The translations under genes were made by a program, and so were the position numbers. The notes beneath the pieces are model-generated. The model was not told where the DNA came from and did not search any database. It saw nothing but the letters and a program-made list of their open reading frames with translations. Of a stretch of DNA of 64,000 bases, positions 25,071-34,804 are shown one piece after another. This DNA comes from Prinia subflava (taxonomy: Eukaryota; Chordata; Aves; Passeriformes; Cisticolidae), in NCBI RefSeq assembly GCF_021018805.1, contig NW_026960614.1, positions 744,001-808,000 of the forward strand, read 5' to 3'. Numbering within the stretch: the first letter of the stretch is position 1; the number at the start of each line of letters is the position of its first letter.

Positions 25071-26355
25071 TCACTGTTGCCATGTGATGCAACATATTAC
25101 CAATGTGGAAAGCAACAATATGAATTAAATGAATGGGCAAGTGGCAGGATTTGAATCTTATTACATTCTGCAATGTAAAATATAAAGACAGACTAAAAAA
25201 TTGCCACTTCTGAGGAAAACTACATCCTTCTGCCTGGGTTCCTGTGAGGAAGGGTCATAAAAGCAGCATATCATTACCAGAACTGAAACCTGAAAATACA
25301 TGTTTAAATAGACTGGACCCAACAGGGACTGGTTAGGAGAGTCGTTTTCCCAGGCTATGCTACACAGATTAGTGCCACCAAGTGAGAAGTTCACACTGTT
25401 TCATCTATTACCTATCAGCATTTATTTTATGGCAAAGAATATTCATGGGCTGGGGACCTGCTCTGAACTGACAGGTTTAATCATAAAGCAAAAGACACAA
25501 TTGGCTGTTTCATTTCTGGACACAGTTATGATTTTTTTACTATATACATGGCTTGCCTGCCACAGAAATTCTCCCTTGCAGAGTTCAAAGTATCTCCCAC
25601 AGAGAAATCTTAGCTAACCTGACTACACTCCTTATACTGCTTGTGCCTGATCCAAAGCAGACCAGATGTTGCTGGAAGCCTCAGGGAGCCTCAGCCCTCT
25701 GATTTCAGCTCAGCAAGTCACCTTTCACCCCTCACCATCATTTCACTGCACTGGGAACACCCACTGTCCCTCACAGCCATGGCACCTTGTGTCTTAAAAA
25801 AAAAAGGACTGTCTCCAAAATATTGATGGGACACTACTCCATGAGATATTAACTTGGTGCCGAGGGCACCTAAAGTAACTTACTGGTCCCAAACAGGAAA
25901 TATTATTATCATTTATGGATGAATATTAATATTTCCAACAAATCGTTAACAGATCATCATCATCTTACTGAAACCAAACACTTCCATGAGTATGTTTATC
26001 ATTATTTAGTTCCCCCAAAACAAGCAAAAATGATACAGAAAACGCTGTGCCATAAAATCATTGCATTTTACTATAAGCAATTTTCACAAAATTTTTTTTC
26101 CACCAAGGAATCCCATATTTAATCCTAGAGACTATTTATCATTAAAGACAGTTACAAAAGCAGACAGAATTATCTACTTGGAACACAAGGCTTTGGTGCC
26201 ATGTGAGCTCTCTCTGGTTCTGTTATAGACCTTCACCAGCACTTTGTATGGGTACCTGGCCTTCCTACCTTGGTTTCCCCAGCTGCAGAAGTGCTTATTT
26301 TGTTGTTTTCACCTTTTTCTTTTTTTTTTTTTTTTTAACAACTTAAAACCATATC
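25071..26355. other. Unannotated sequence left of the nested proviruses
   Basis: No supported gene. A poly(T) run lies near 26321-26336 just before the provirus target site. Confidence 0.4.
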
Positions 26356-26361
26356 GAGCTG

Positions 26362-26691
26362 TATCACCGTGGAGGCCTAACCAGGAAAACAGACTGGAGA
26401 CACAGATCTGGGTGCAACAACAGCAGCAGGGCAGAAGACCCGGTTTATTTACAAAAACCTACTTTTATACTTTTACTATGAGGCCTGTGGATTGGAGGAA
26501 GGAATTCCCACCTCCACATCACATTGGTGAAGGGGACTGTCACACAGTCTTGTTTGCCCCGGCAAGGAATGTAAAAACAATGGCTATGTTTATAGAACAT
26601 AGCTGATGTTTACATTAAAAGAGCGTGAGAAGGTACGAACTTCTCCTTTAATATGAGCGCTCAGCAAAACCGGGAAAAACTCATGGCAACA
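26362..26691 (-). repeat. 3' LTR of the gag-only provirus
   Basis: 330 bp, same length as the partner at 30011-30340, with about six differences counted by eye, all transitions. The minus strand carries a TATA-like TATAAAAG near 26465 and AATAAA near 26446. Confidence 0.92.
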
Positions 26692-26703
26692 TCTCACCCT
26701 TTT
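26692..26703 (-). promoter_or_regulatory. Polypurine tract of the gag-only provirus
   Basis: On minus the sequence AAAAGGGTGAGA directly precedes the 3' LTR TGTTGCC start. This is the position and composition of a plus-strand primer site. The element at 41274-43966 has a closely similar AAAAAAGGGTGAAT. Confidence 0.75.
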
Positions 26704-27554
26704 AAGTATATTAAAAAAGAAAACAAAAAAAGAAAAATGAACAATTCTATGACAGGAAAAAAGAAAGAAAAAAAACCTGTATAAAGTTCACCGACCGTCA
26801 TTTAGGTGACGGTGTGAGGGCTACATGTTGGTCTGATTCTGCCTTTGCTACCCAGGGTTTCACCCTGAACCCCTTGCAATAACCTGCTCAAAATATCTCG
26901 AGCATAGTCTAACATAATTCAACCAACACCCTCATATTTTTAGATTTTTATAAGATACAAGGGAATATACGGTGCAAAAGGCAGGAGCATTCCAAGAAAA
27001 ATTTAACCACTCAGTTGAAAATTCTGAACCCCAAATGTTCTGTCCCAAAACCACAACCCCCAAACAACATGCACTTTCCCCACAGAGGTCACAATGGCTA
27101 CCATACATAAAACTGAACCATAGCAAATAATTCCTCTGAGTCCATGATTAACAGTCCACTGGCTCTCACAGCATCACACTGCTTCAATCAGTCCTTGTCC
27201 AGCAGCTCCACAGGATCCAAAGTCTCTATGGAGGCCATATAGGAAAAGAGAAGATGCCAGTCCGTGTCCATGTCAATCGGAACTCGAAGAGGCTTCTGTG
27301 ATGGGTGGCACTAGGGTGGCACAGGATGCACAAGGTTTCAGAATCAGTCCAATGCACCTGAGGCAGCTCAGCAGACTTTCAGTGGCCGCCTTCTTAGCAT
27401 GGATCGCAGAACCTGAGGATAGAGAACTTAGAAAACACAAATTGAGCAATTGACTTTTTCTCAAAGAATGCATGCAACATAGGATGTGGACGTAGAAACC
27501 CACTGCAAGGTCCAAAGAAAACTGACCATCGCTATGTGGCAACATCAACAGTTC

Positions 27555-29894
27555 CTACACTTGAGATGATGGCTGTACACCAGCCAGAGAATTTTGCTCT
27601 TGTTCTAGAGCTTGGGAAACTGTTTCGTCCCCCTGATGTCTTCGTCTTTTTCTTCGCCTCCGAGTTTTCGGGCTTGGCGTGGGCTCAGCATGACCCACTG
27701 CTTTGCAAGTTTCTGCAGTATGGTCTGGACCCCCACATTGTGCGCAGAAAAACAAGGGAGTCATTTTCTGTGCCTCCTTTTCCTGTTCTCCACTAGGCTG
27801 AATATCTGCCTGTGTCTCATGTCCATCATTCTGCCTCTGTTCAGCCGGCTGTGAAGCAGCCGTTGGGGTCATCACCATAGAATCACAGGTGTTTAGAACT
27901 GCACAGGTCTGCATCATTTTCAGGACATTAGAAATCTCTGGAATGGTCCCCAGGAGCCTCTGGCAAGCAGAATTAGCATGGCTTCTTGCTAACTGCTCCA
28001 ATAATATCAATCTTAAGGTACTATCTTTGACTCTCATCTCTAAAAATTTCACCAGACGCACTATAAAGTCATGAAAAGCTTCCTCTGGCTTCTGTGCTAT
28101 GTCTAAGAAGTCTTGCTTTGGGGAGAAGGATAACTTGGTTTTTATCAATGCAGATATCCCTATGTATCTGCACGAATCTAAGACAGTGTGAGAAAGGCCA
28201 GCTTGCACATCAGGGCAAACATATTGACTCCTCCCCATAAGTAGGTCAGCTCCGACCCCAAACAAGGGATCGTCTCGAGGCAGGTGGCTATTTATGACAG
28301 CCATTTGTCCAGCTAGGGATTTCCAACTTTTCTCAAAGGTAAAAGCCTGTTGAGGTTCAAACATCACTGTTGCAAAGCCTCTTATTACATAAGGAAAGAT
28401 CAAATTCTCAAATTCTGCACTGATCCATTGAATTGCCTCAGTGAAGCTTGTATTATTTTCTGCCATGTCCCTTAAAAAGGGAAACGGGACTGCCCATGAT
28501 GGGTCATCATGGCTATGATGTCGTGGAACCAAACCCACAGGTCCCTGAACTGGCTCGGGCAAAGCTGCATCTTCAGGCAGCAGCTCTGTTAGGTCAGCAG
28601 CCTGATTCACCTGGGATGCAGGACTAAAAACCTCATCCGATTTCATGACAGGAAAAGCGTGCATATCAGACAACGCTTTTGCCCCGTTATCATCTCCCAC
28701 AGCCGACCCGGCCCCGTAGGGGGGGCGGGCGGGGGACAGTGACACGCTCAGACTCCTCTCTGAGCGGGGGGGTGATTGTCACGCTGGGCAGGGGGGCGTG
28801 GCCGAAGGGCCACAGCTTTCAGCTCCTGCCCGGCCAGCCGATGGGTCGGTGGGCGGGGCAAGAGCCGGCGGCAGCTCTGCCGTGTCAGCGCTTTGCCCCG
28901 TCCCCTCTGAGTGGAGGGGGCAGCGCGGGGGGGCTCCCCGGAGCGGGGGGGCTGCCCTGCACAGGGTGCGGCGGGACAGGACCCGCTCGTAGCAGCCGGC
29001 GGGGGGCCGGGACCGGGCGGGCGGGACTCGGTCGAGCCGGCGGCCCGCCCTCCGCGAGTCGCGCGGGGGGGGGGGGGCGGCCCAGCGAAGACCGCGGCGC
29101 CGGCGGGCAGCACGGGCGACTCCACGGCGGGCGGGGCCCGGGGCGGCGCGGTGGCCGCCCCTGCCGGGTTCCTCCGCTGGAGCGCGCGCGGCGCGGCGGG
29201 GGACGGGGCGGGGACGGGCGGCGGCAGCTCTGCTGCGAGCTGCGGGGGGGGGCCCAGCAGCCCCCACGGGCGGCGGGGACCCGGCGCGTGGCCGGGATCG
29301 CGAGGGGCGGGGCGTGGCGCCGGCGGCACGGCGGCCCGGGGCGGTGCGGGCGATCCCCCGCGCTCGGCGTGGGACCCGATGCCGAGCGCTCCGCCCCCTC
29401 GGCACCCCAGCTCCCTGCCCGGCCAACTGCGAGGGGAGCGGACCGAAAAAAGCTTCCCAGCCCTTCCAAAAACCCCGCTGGGTGTGCCCAACCCCCAACA
29501 TGGGGGTGGGGGTCTCCTGCATCGGCTCTAACCCTGCATCAGAGCAATCCTCGTCAGAAGCGACGGAGCTCGCAGGGGAGCCACTCCTGCTTCCTGTCGA
29601 AAGCCCAGAATCAACTTCAAAGTCCTCTCCAGCCTCTTTTAAAAGTGGGAAGACTGTTCCCCAGATCCCTAAGAGAGCGCTAGCTCTCATATTTCCGTTC
29701 AGAACGGATAAAAAAAGGCTTTTACCCAGGGTTTTTCATGGGCCAATATAAAGTGCCTTTTCAGCAGTATGAAAAATTCCAAGCTTTTTTCCCCAGCTAA
29801 GCAGTTCTCTCATGTGTTTCCTGGTCAAGTCAGCATCACGGGACAACAAAAAGGAGTGGAGCAGTTCCATCATCAATCGTTCCTCTGAGAACAT
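27555..29894 (-). pseudogene. gag: gag of the gag-only provirus, one frame with two in-frame stops
   Basis: On the minus strand an ATG at 29894 opens a frame that stays in register to the stop at 27555, about 780 codons, broken only by TGA at 29736-29738 and TGA at 28779-28781. The first about 50 codons are helix-rich and look matrix-like. A very long Pro/Arg/Ala-rich linker follows, then a capsid. In the 396-residue segment starting at 28745 a major homology region runs from about Q218 to L264 (QKPEEAFHDFIVRL). One zinc knuckle, C334-x2-C-x4-H-x4-C347, marks nucleocapsid, with a basic cluster (RRRRKRRR) at 362-369. Gag would form the particle and package RNA. No frameshift is seen, and there is no downstream pol frame. 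Confidence 0.82.
28690..29430. other. Extreme GC-rich block inside gag
   Basis: About 740 bp is strongly G+C-rich and CpG-rich, unlike the capsid-coding sequence beside it. It encodes the Pro/Arg/Ala-rich linker between matrix-like and capsid parts on minus. Long open frames in all other frames are composition effects. It behaves like a CpG island carried by a retroelement. Confidence 0.75.
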
Positions 29895-29990
29895 CGTGGG
29901 TTTCTTCTTTTTGCAGCTGTAGAAGGCAGATTTTTTCTTCTTTTTTCTTTTTCCTTTTTTTTTTTTTTCCTTGCCTCACTAGCTTGCAAC

Positions 29991-30008
29991 TTGACCACGT
30001 GGGCGCCA
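29991..30008 (-). promoter_or_regulatory. Primer-binding site, tRNA-Lys type
   Basis: On minus, two bases after the LTR end comes TGGCGCCCACGTGGTCAA. The first eight bases and the CGTGG match the tRNA-Lys(1,2) complement used by many retroviruses, with one base missing in the middle. Confidence 0.7.
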
Positions 30009-30010
30009 GT

Positions 30011-30340
30011 TATCACCATGGAGGCCTAACCAGGAAAACAGACTGGAGACACAGATCTGGGTGCAACAACAGCAGCAGGGCAGAAGACCTGGTTTATTTA
30101 CAAAAACCTACTTTTATACTTTTACTATGAGGCTTGTGGATTGGAGGAAGGAATTCCCACCTCCACATCACATTGGTGAAGGGGACTGTCACACAGTCTT
30201 GTTTGTCCCGGCAAGAAATGTAAAAACAATGGCTATGTTTATAGAACATAGCTGATGTTTACATTAAAAGAGCGTGAGAAGGTATGAACTTCTCCTTTAA
30301 TATGAGCGCTCAGCAAAACCGGGAAAAACTCATGGCAACA
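30011..30340 (-). repeat. 5' LTR of the gag-only provirus
   Basis: 330 bp, starting on minus with TGTTGCCATGAG at 30340 and ending GGTGATA at 30011. It carries the same TATA and AATAAA signals as the 3' copy. Confidence 0.92.
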
Positions 30341-30344
30341 GAGC

Positions 30345-30716
30345 TGTAACCGAATTTCTTAGAGATCGTGGGCATGATGTGCTGTGGAATGAGATTTGAG
30401 CTATACCAAACTGGGCCTCAGATTTGGACCCATGTAGAAGTAGATAAGTTTTGTGGTGCAGTTAGAAATTAGGTTAAGGTGTGTGCATAGACTGTATAGG
30501 ACAATTAGAGTGAAGACATGGTAGCTGCCTTAAACTGAGATAGTTTACATACTTGTTCACGCTGAATGCCAATAAGAATGCACCTGCAACTGTAAATTAT
30601 TTTGCACTCTATAAAACCAGCCATTTCGGGAATAAAGGGGAGAACGTATGTTGTAACCATATTGGTCGTATCGTGCATTGCTCTGTTCCAGCTTCCATAT
30701 AGGGACCCTGGTTTCA
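30345..30716 (+). repeat. 5' LTR of the alpha-like provirus
   Basis: 372 bp from TGTAACC to GGTTTCA. TATAAAA is at 30610-30616 and AATAAA at 30631-30636, only 15 bp apart. It is followed after TTC by TGGCACCTGGACCAGGGA (30720-30737), the candidate primer-binding site, which I could not assign to a tRNA. Confidence 0.9.
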
Positions 30717-30997
30717 TTCTGGCACCTGGACCAGGGACCATTTTTTACTTTTTATTTTTGCTTTCATGCAGGTTTGATTTGATTTTATTACGCTTTAATG
30801 CAGATTTTATTTTTAATTTTTAATTTTTCGTTTAAATATGAATCTCGCTTTGATGCGGTGAAAGACTCTGGCACTTGGGTCTTGCTCAGTGTGCAAAATT
30901 CGGACTGAATATCAGAACCGGCCACGAGCAGCGCTGAGCCCACAGAGCTGGGGCTGGAAGAGTCGCCCGTCTACTTCACCTGGAGGGGAACAGTGGC

Positions 30998-33010
30998 ATG
31001 CAGTGGAAGGAAGAGGTAAGCGGCTGGCTGTGCATGAAAGAAAAGAATCGAAAGTACATAATGGAGAAGGAACTTCACGCAGCATTGCAGCTCCTCGCTA
31101 CAATTGTCTCTAAAAGGGGCAAAAAAATAAAAGAAACTGATATAGAGGAATTAACCCTATGGGCCAGGAGAAAAAGAAAGCTAAACCAGCCGTCGCTTCT
31201 TTTTAGTGAAGCAGAATGGAAGGAAATAGGTGAATTATTGTGGGACTGTGCTATTTTGCAAGGAAAAGAAAGTAAGCTAGAAACAGAGTTAGGCATGATT
31301 TGGAAAAAAGTGATAAATACCTTGCAAATATTTGCTGCTGAAAGGGCGAGCAGCCCAAGCTTCCATCCGATCAGGGGGTGCCTCTTTCCGAGCCAAAAGA
31401 GCTGAAAAAACCATCTAGAGTTGTGAGGTTTTTTGGTATACATTCTACACATCCCGTGAAAGGGAATGCAGCTCCAGTGTGCTCCTCTTTACTTGAAGTA
31501 ATGGATACAGCAACGAGCCATGTGAGCCAATCACCGGAAGTGCTCCCATCGGCTCCTGGAAAGAATGAAAGCAAACAGGAAACGCCCCAGCCGCCAGGCT
31601 CAGGGGGTGTGGTGAAAGATGAGGAGGAAGGCGGGGCCAAAGGCGGAGTGGGGCGGGTACAAGTGAAGCAGCAGGGAGGTGGAGTTCGGGGCAGTGCCGA
31701 GAGTGGGGCGGCGTTGGTTCTGTCTTCACCAGAAGACACGCTGATGTCACCAGCATATGTGACCAAAACAAACATGGCGGCCCCCATTGCCACTTCCGGA
31801 AACTCAGACCCGGTCCAATCCGACGTTCCCATGCCCCCGCAGCCAGCACCAGTGCAGCCCGTCACCCATTCACAGGCAACCCAGTGCTCTCTGCCAGAAT
31901 CTGACTCAGATGGGAGAGGGTTCTGAGCCCGACGTTCGTTGCACACCCCAGCCACCAAAAAAAGTACGGCGTTCAGATGAATTACAACAAATAATAATAA
32001 CTAAACTCACTGAGCTTTCCAAACGCCAGAGCCAACTTGAGCAGCAAGCAATTGCAGCATCCAGGATTTCTCCACAAAAAATGCACAATTTACCGGCTTT
32101 CCCTTCTCTGCAATCCAAGCAGGCATTGCGGCCTGCTGCCCAGCAGATGGCGCTGCCTGCCGCCCAAATAGACCCAATTCAAAAACACTGGGCTGGTGTT
32201 TTAGAGGAAGCTATTTCAGATGGCGATTTTAAAGCTGCTAATTCCATTGTCTGCCCAGTCAAAATAGAGCAAAACAACACTAAATGGGAACAACATGAGT
32301 GGAAGTTCTTACAGTCGGCCAAACAAACTGTCATAAATCATGGTATTAGGTCTGAGGCAGCCAAAAATATAATACAATATATTTTTACTGCTCATCTCCT
32401 TTGTCCAGCAGATTGTTCTGCATCTCTGCTATTGATGCCCTCGCAATTTCTTATTTTTGAAAGGGAATGGAGACGTTTGGCCACCGAAGAGGCTAATAAG
32501 CACCAAACAGTAGGGGACCCATTTTATGGAATCCAGCCAGATATGTTAACAGGGCAGGGTCCTTACGCGACAACTAATGTACAACTGACATTTCCAATTG
32601 AAATCCATCAGCTGTCTCAGGCATTGGCCCACAAAGCTTTACTATTGGTGCCAGATAAGAAAAAGCCAGCGTCATATGCAAATATTAAGCAGAGAGCCAC
32701 TGAACCTTACGGCCAGCTTATTGATCGCTTATCTGCAGCCTTGAAAGATGCCCCAGATTTACCCACAGATGTGCAAGAATATCTATTTCGTTCTCTTGCT
32801 TTTGAAAATGCTAACGCGCGCACCAGGACTGTGTTAGTTTCCCTTCCCCAAGGCTGTGGGGTTGATGAAATGTTAGTAAGAGCAACCAGAGCAGAACAGA
32901 ACAACCAAACAGCAGCATTCACAGCAGCTATGCAAAATGCAATGCAACAACAGGGACATATTATCGCAGCTGCATTGACAGGAACTGTCACTCTTCCTGT
33001 CCAACGCTGA
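30998..33010 (+). pseudogene. gag: gag of the alpha-like provirus, frameshifted and 3'-deleted
   Basis: The ATG at 30998 opens a matrix-like frame to 31405. Coding signal then moves to another frame (about 31380-31926, a Pro/Gly/Glu-rich linker) and back to the first frame for capsid (about 31910-33010), so two frameshifts lie near 31370-31405 and 31900-31925. The capsid part has a major homology region near 32690-32830 (QRATEPYGQLIDRL, then LFRSLAFENANARTR). The frame ends at 33008-33010 with no zinc knuckle, so nucleocapsid is missing. Gag normally assembles the particle at the membrane and packages RNA; this copy cannot encode a complete one. Confidence 0.8.
31010..31021 (+). promoter_or_regulatory. 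Candidate splice donor six codons into gag
   Basis: After exactly six codons from the gag ATG the sequence reads GAAGAG|GTAAGC, close to the consensus donor. In avian alpharetroviruses the env mRNA is made from a donor at this same position, joining six gag codons to env (established knowledge). Use of this site is inferred. Confidence 0.6.
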
Positions 33011-34710
33011 TGCCTGTGCATTTGCCATTGTTTTTCAATGGCAAAAGAAAAAGGGGGAACGCCTGTCTAAGTTTTGGTCAACAGCAAGTGTGGTGGAATG
33101 CGTGTTTTTACCTGTGCAACCAAAGAGCCGTGTCATGACCAGAACAGATGCCCTTGCTGCATTGATAAAAAAGGGCAGAGACAGAATTGTAGAGATAGAT
33201 GGAAAGGAACCACCAGACATCTGTGTACCTGTGAGAAGTGAAGATTTAGAGTGGAAGCTGAGACATTCTGTGGCAATGCAAGAAGCATTGCTGGGTTTTA
33301 CAGGTGTGTTTCACAACCAGCAGCCAAAAGGCCCGATGTGGACTCTAATCACTCGCTATCAGTGGCTAGAGAGACCTTTGTGTTCCCTGAAGCCAGTTGA
33401 AGGAAGAACAGTTTTTACTGATGCCGGTCGAAAAACAAGAAGGTCTGTGTGTGTGTGGCAACAGCAAGGAGAATGGATGCAACATTTAATTAAGAATGAA
33501 GCAGGAGACAGTCTGCAAACCCTTGAACGGAGAGCAGTGTGTTGGGCTTTACAGACCTGGAACAAAGAACCACTCAACGTTGTTTCAGACTCTTTATATG
33601 TGGTTGGAGTCGTGCAGAAAATTAAGGATGCACTCATCAGGACCACCCAGAATCAGCGCCTTGGAGAACTGTTTTTGCAGTTAAGAAGTGTACTGAAACA
33701 GCGTCAGCATGCCTTTTGTGTCATGCACATTCGCAGCCATCAGTGCAACAGTGGTTTAGGAGAGGGCAAAGCACGAGCAGACGCTGCAGTCAGTTGCGTG
33801 GCCCATGTCCCTCCTGAAAACAAATTTGTGAGGGCTCGCGATAGCCATGAGAATTTTCATCAAAATGCTAGGGCCCTGCGCCAACAATTTCAGATTTCCC
33901 TGAATGATGCACAAGGGATTGTGCGTGCCTGCCCTCAGTGTAGTCATCATGGGCCTGGCCTTGGCCTGGGCATGAACCCAAAGGGGATGAAAACTTTAGA
34001 ATTGTGGCAGATGGATGTAACTCATGTTCCAGAATTTGGAATATTGAAATATGTCCATGTCACTGTTGATACCTATTCTAAATTTATCTGGGCCATAGCG
34101 CAGTCAGGCGAGAGAGCTTTGCATGTTGAAAGACACCTGACCGTTTGTTTTGCAGTGATGGGAGTGCCTGTAGAATTTAAGACTGACAATGGTCCAGCCT
34201 ATGTCGGTCAGCGAGTTGCTAGATTTATGCAAAAGTGGGGAGTCAAGCATACCACTGGAATTCCTCACTCTCCCACTGGTCAAGCCATCATAGAAAGGGC
34301 TAATCGGACGCTGAAAGAATATCTAGCAAAGCAAAAACAGAGTGATAAAACTGACATAACTAGTCGATTATCCAAGGTACTGTTCACTTTAAACTATTTG
34401 TGCCTAGCAGAAGGAAGAGAAGAGCCTGCAGTTGTCATCCATCACCATGCAGAGAAAGAAGGAAGACCACAATCAATTCCAGGGCTTTATGTATATCACA
34501 AAAACATGCGAACAGGCGAATGGCAGGGACCTAATCCTGTATTATTTAATGGTCATGGTTATATGTGTTTCCACAGGAGAAGCAGGACCTGTTTGGGTGC
34601 CGAGCCGATTTACCCTTGTATGTCCGCAGTCAGAGATACCAACTAACAGTGATAACCACAGTGACAGCAGTGATTTACCTGAAGCACCTCGTGAAGACCC
34701 TGATTGTTAA
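33011..34710 (+). pseudogene. pol: pol remnant: RNase H and integrase, polymerase domain deleted
   Basis: The main frame is open from before 33090 to the stop at 34646 (518 codons counted from a GTG at 33090). RNase H residues are visible: D111 (FTDAG), E146, D167 (SDSLY) and D231 (RADAAV). Integrase follows with the HHCC zinc site H253, H257, C281, C284 and catalytic D309, D366 (KTDNGPAY) and E402. The C-terminal DNA-binding domain appears to continue in a different frame (about 34540-34710, GEAGPVWVPSR), so a frameshift lies near 34540-34575. Protease, fingers and palm of reverse transcriptase, with the YxDD box, are absent. The enzymes would degrade RNA in hybrids and insert DNA into the genome; the three integrase acid residues are present. 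Confidence 0.83.
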
Positions 34711-34804
34711 ATTAGAAAAAATAGTCATACAGTTACAGTTATAAGATTAAGTTTAGTGATAAGTCATTGTTAAGATTTAAGATTAGGTAATAAGCAGGTG
34801 TTGT

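Larger units (their letters stand above)
26362..30340 (-). mobile_element. Gag-only provirus (non-autonomous ERV), minus strand
   Basis: A 3979-bp provirus with two 330-bp LTRs and a 6-bp target duplication GAGCTG (26356-26361 and 30341-30346). Reading on minus: 5' LTR, Lys-type primer-binding site, leader, one long gag frame, about 0.86 kb without coding signal, polypurine tract and 3' LTR. No protease, reverse transcriptase, integrase or env is present. LTRs end TG...TA instead of TG...CA. The target duplication spans the left edge of the 5' LTR of the plus-strand provirus that follows, so this element is the younger insertion. The 6-bp duplication fits ERVK/alpha-beta-like integrases supplied in trans (inference). 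Confidence 0.9.

Noticed and set aside
28679..29683. 334-codon plus-strand frame and other long frames
   Set aside because: They lie opposite gag in extreme GC sequence, where stops are rare in every frame. Gag on minus has the real motifs.
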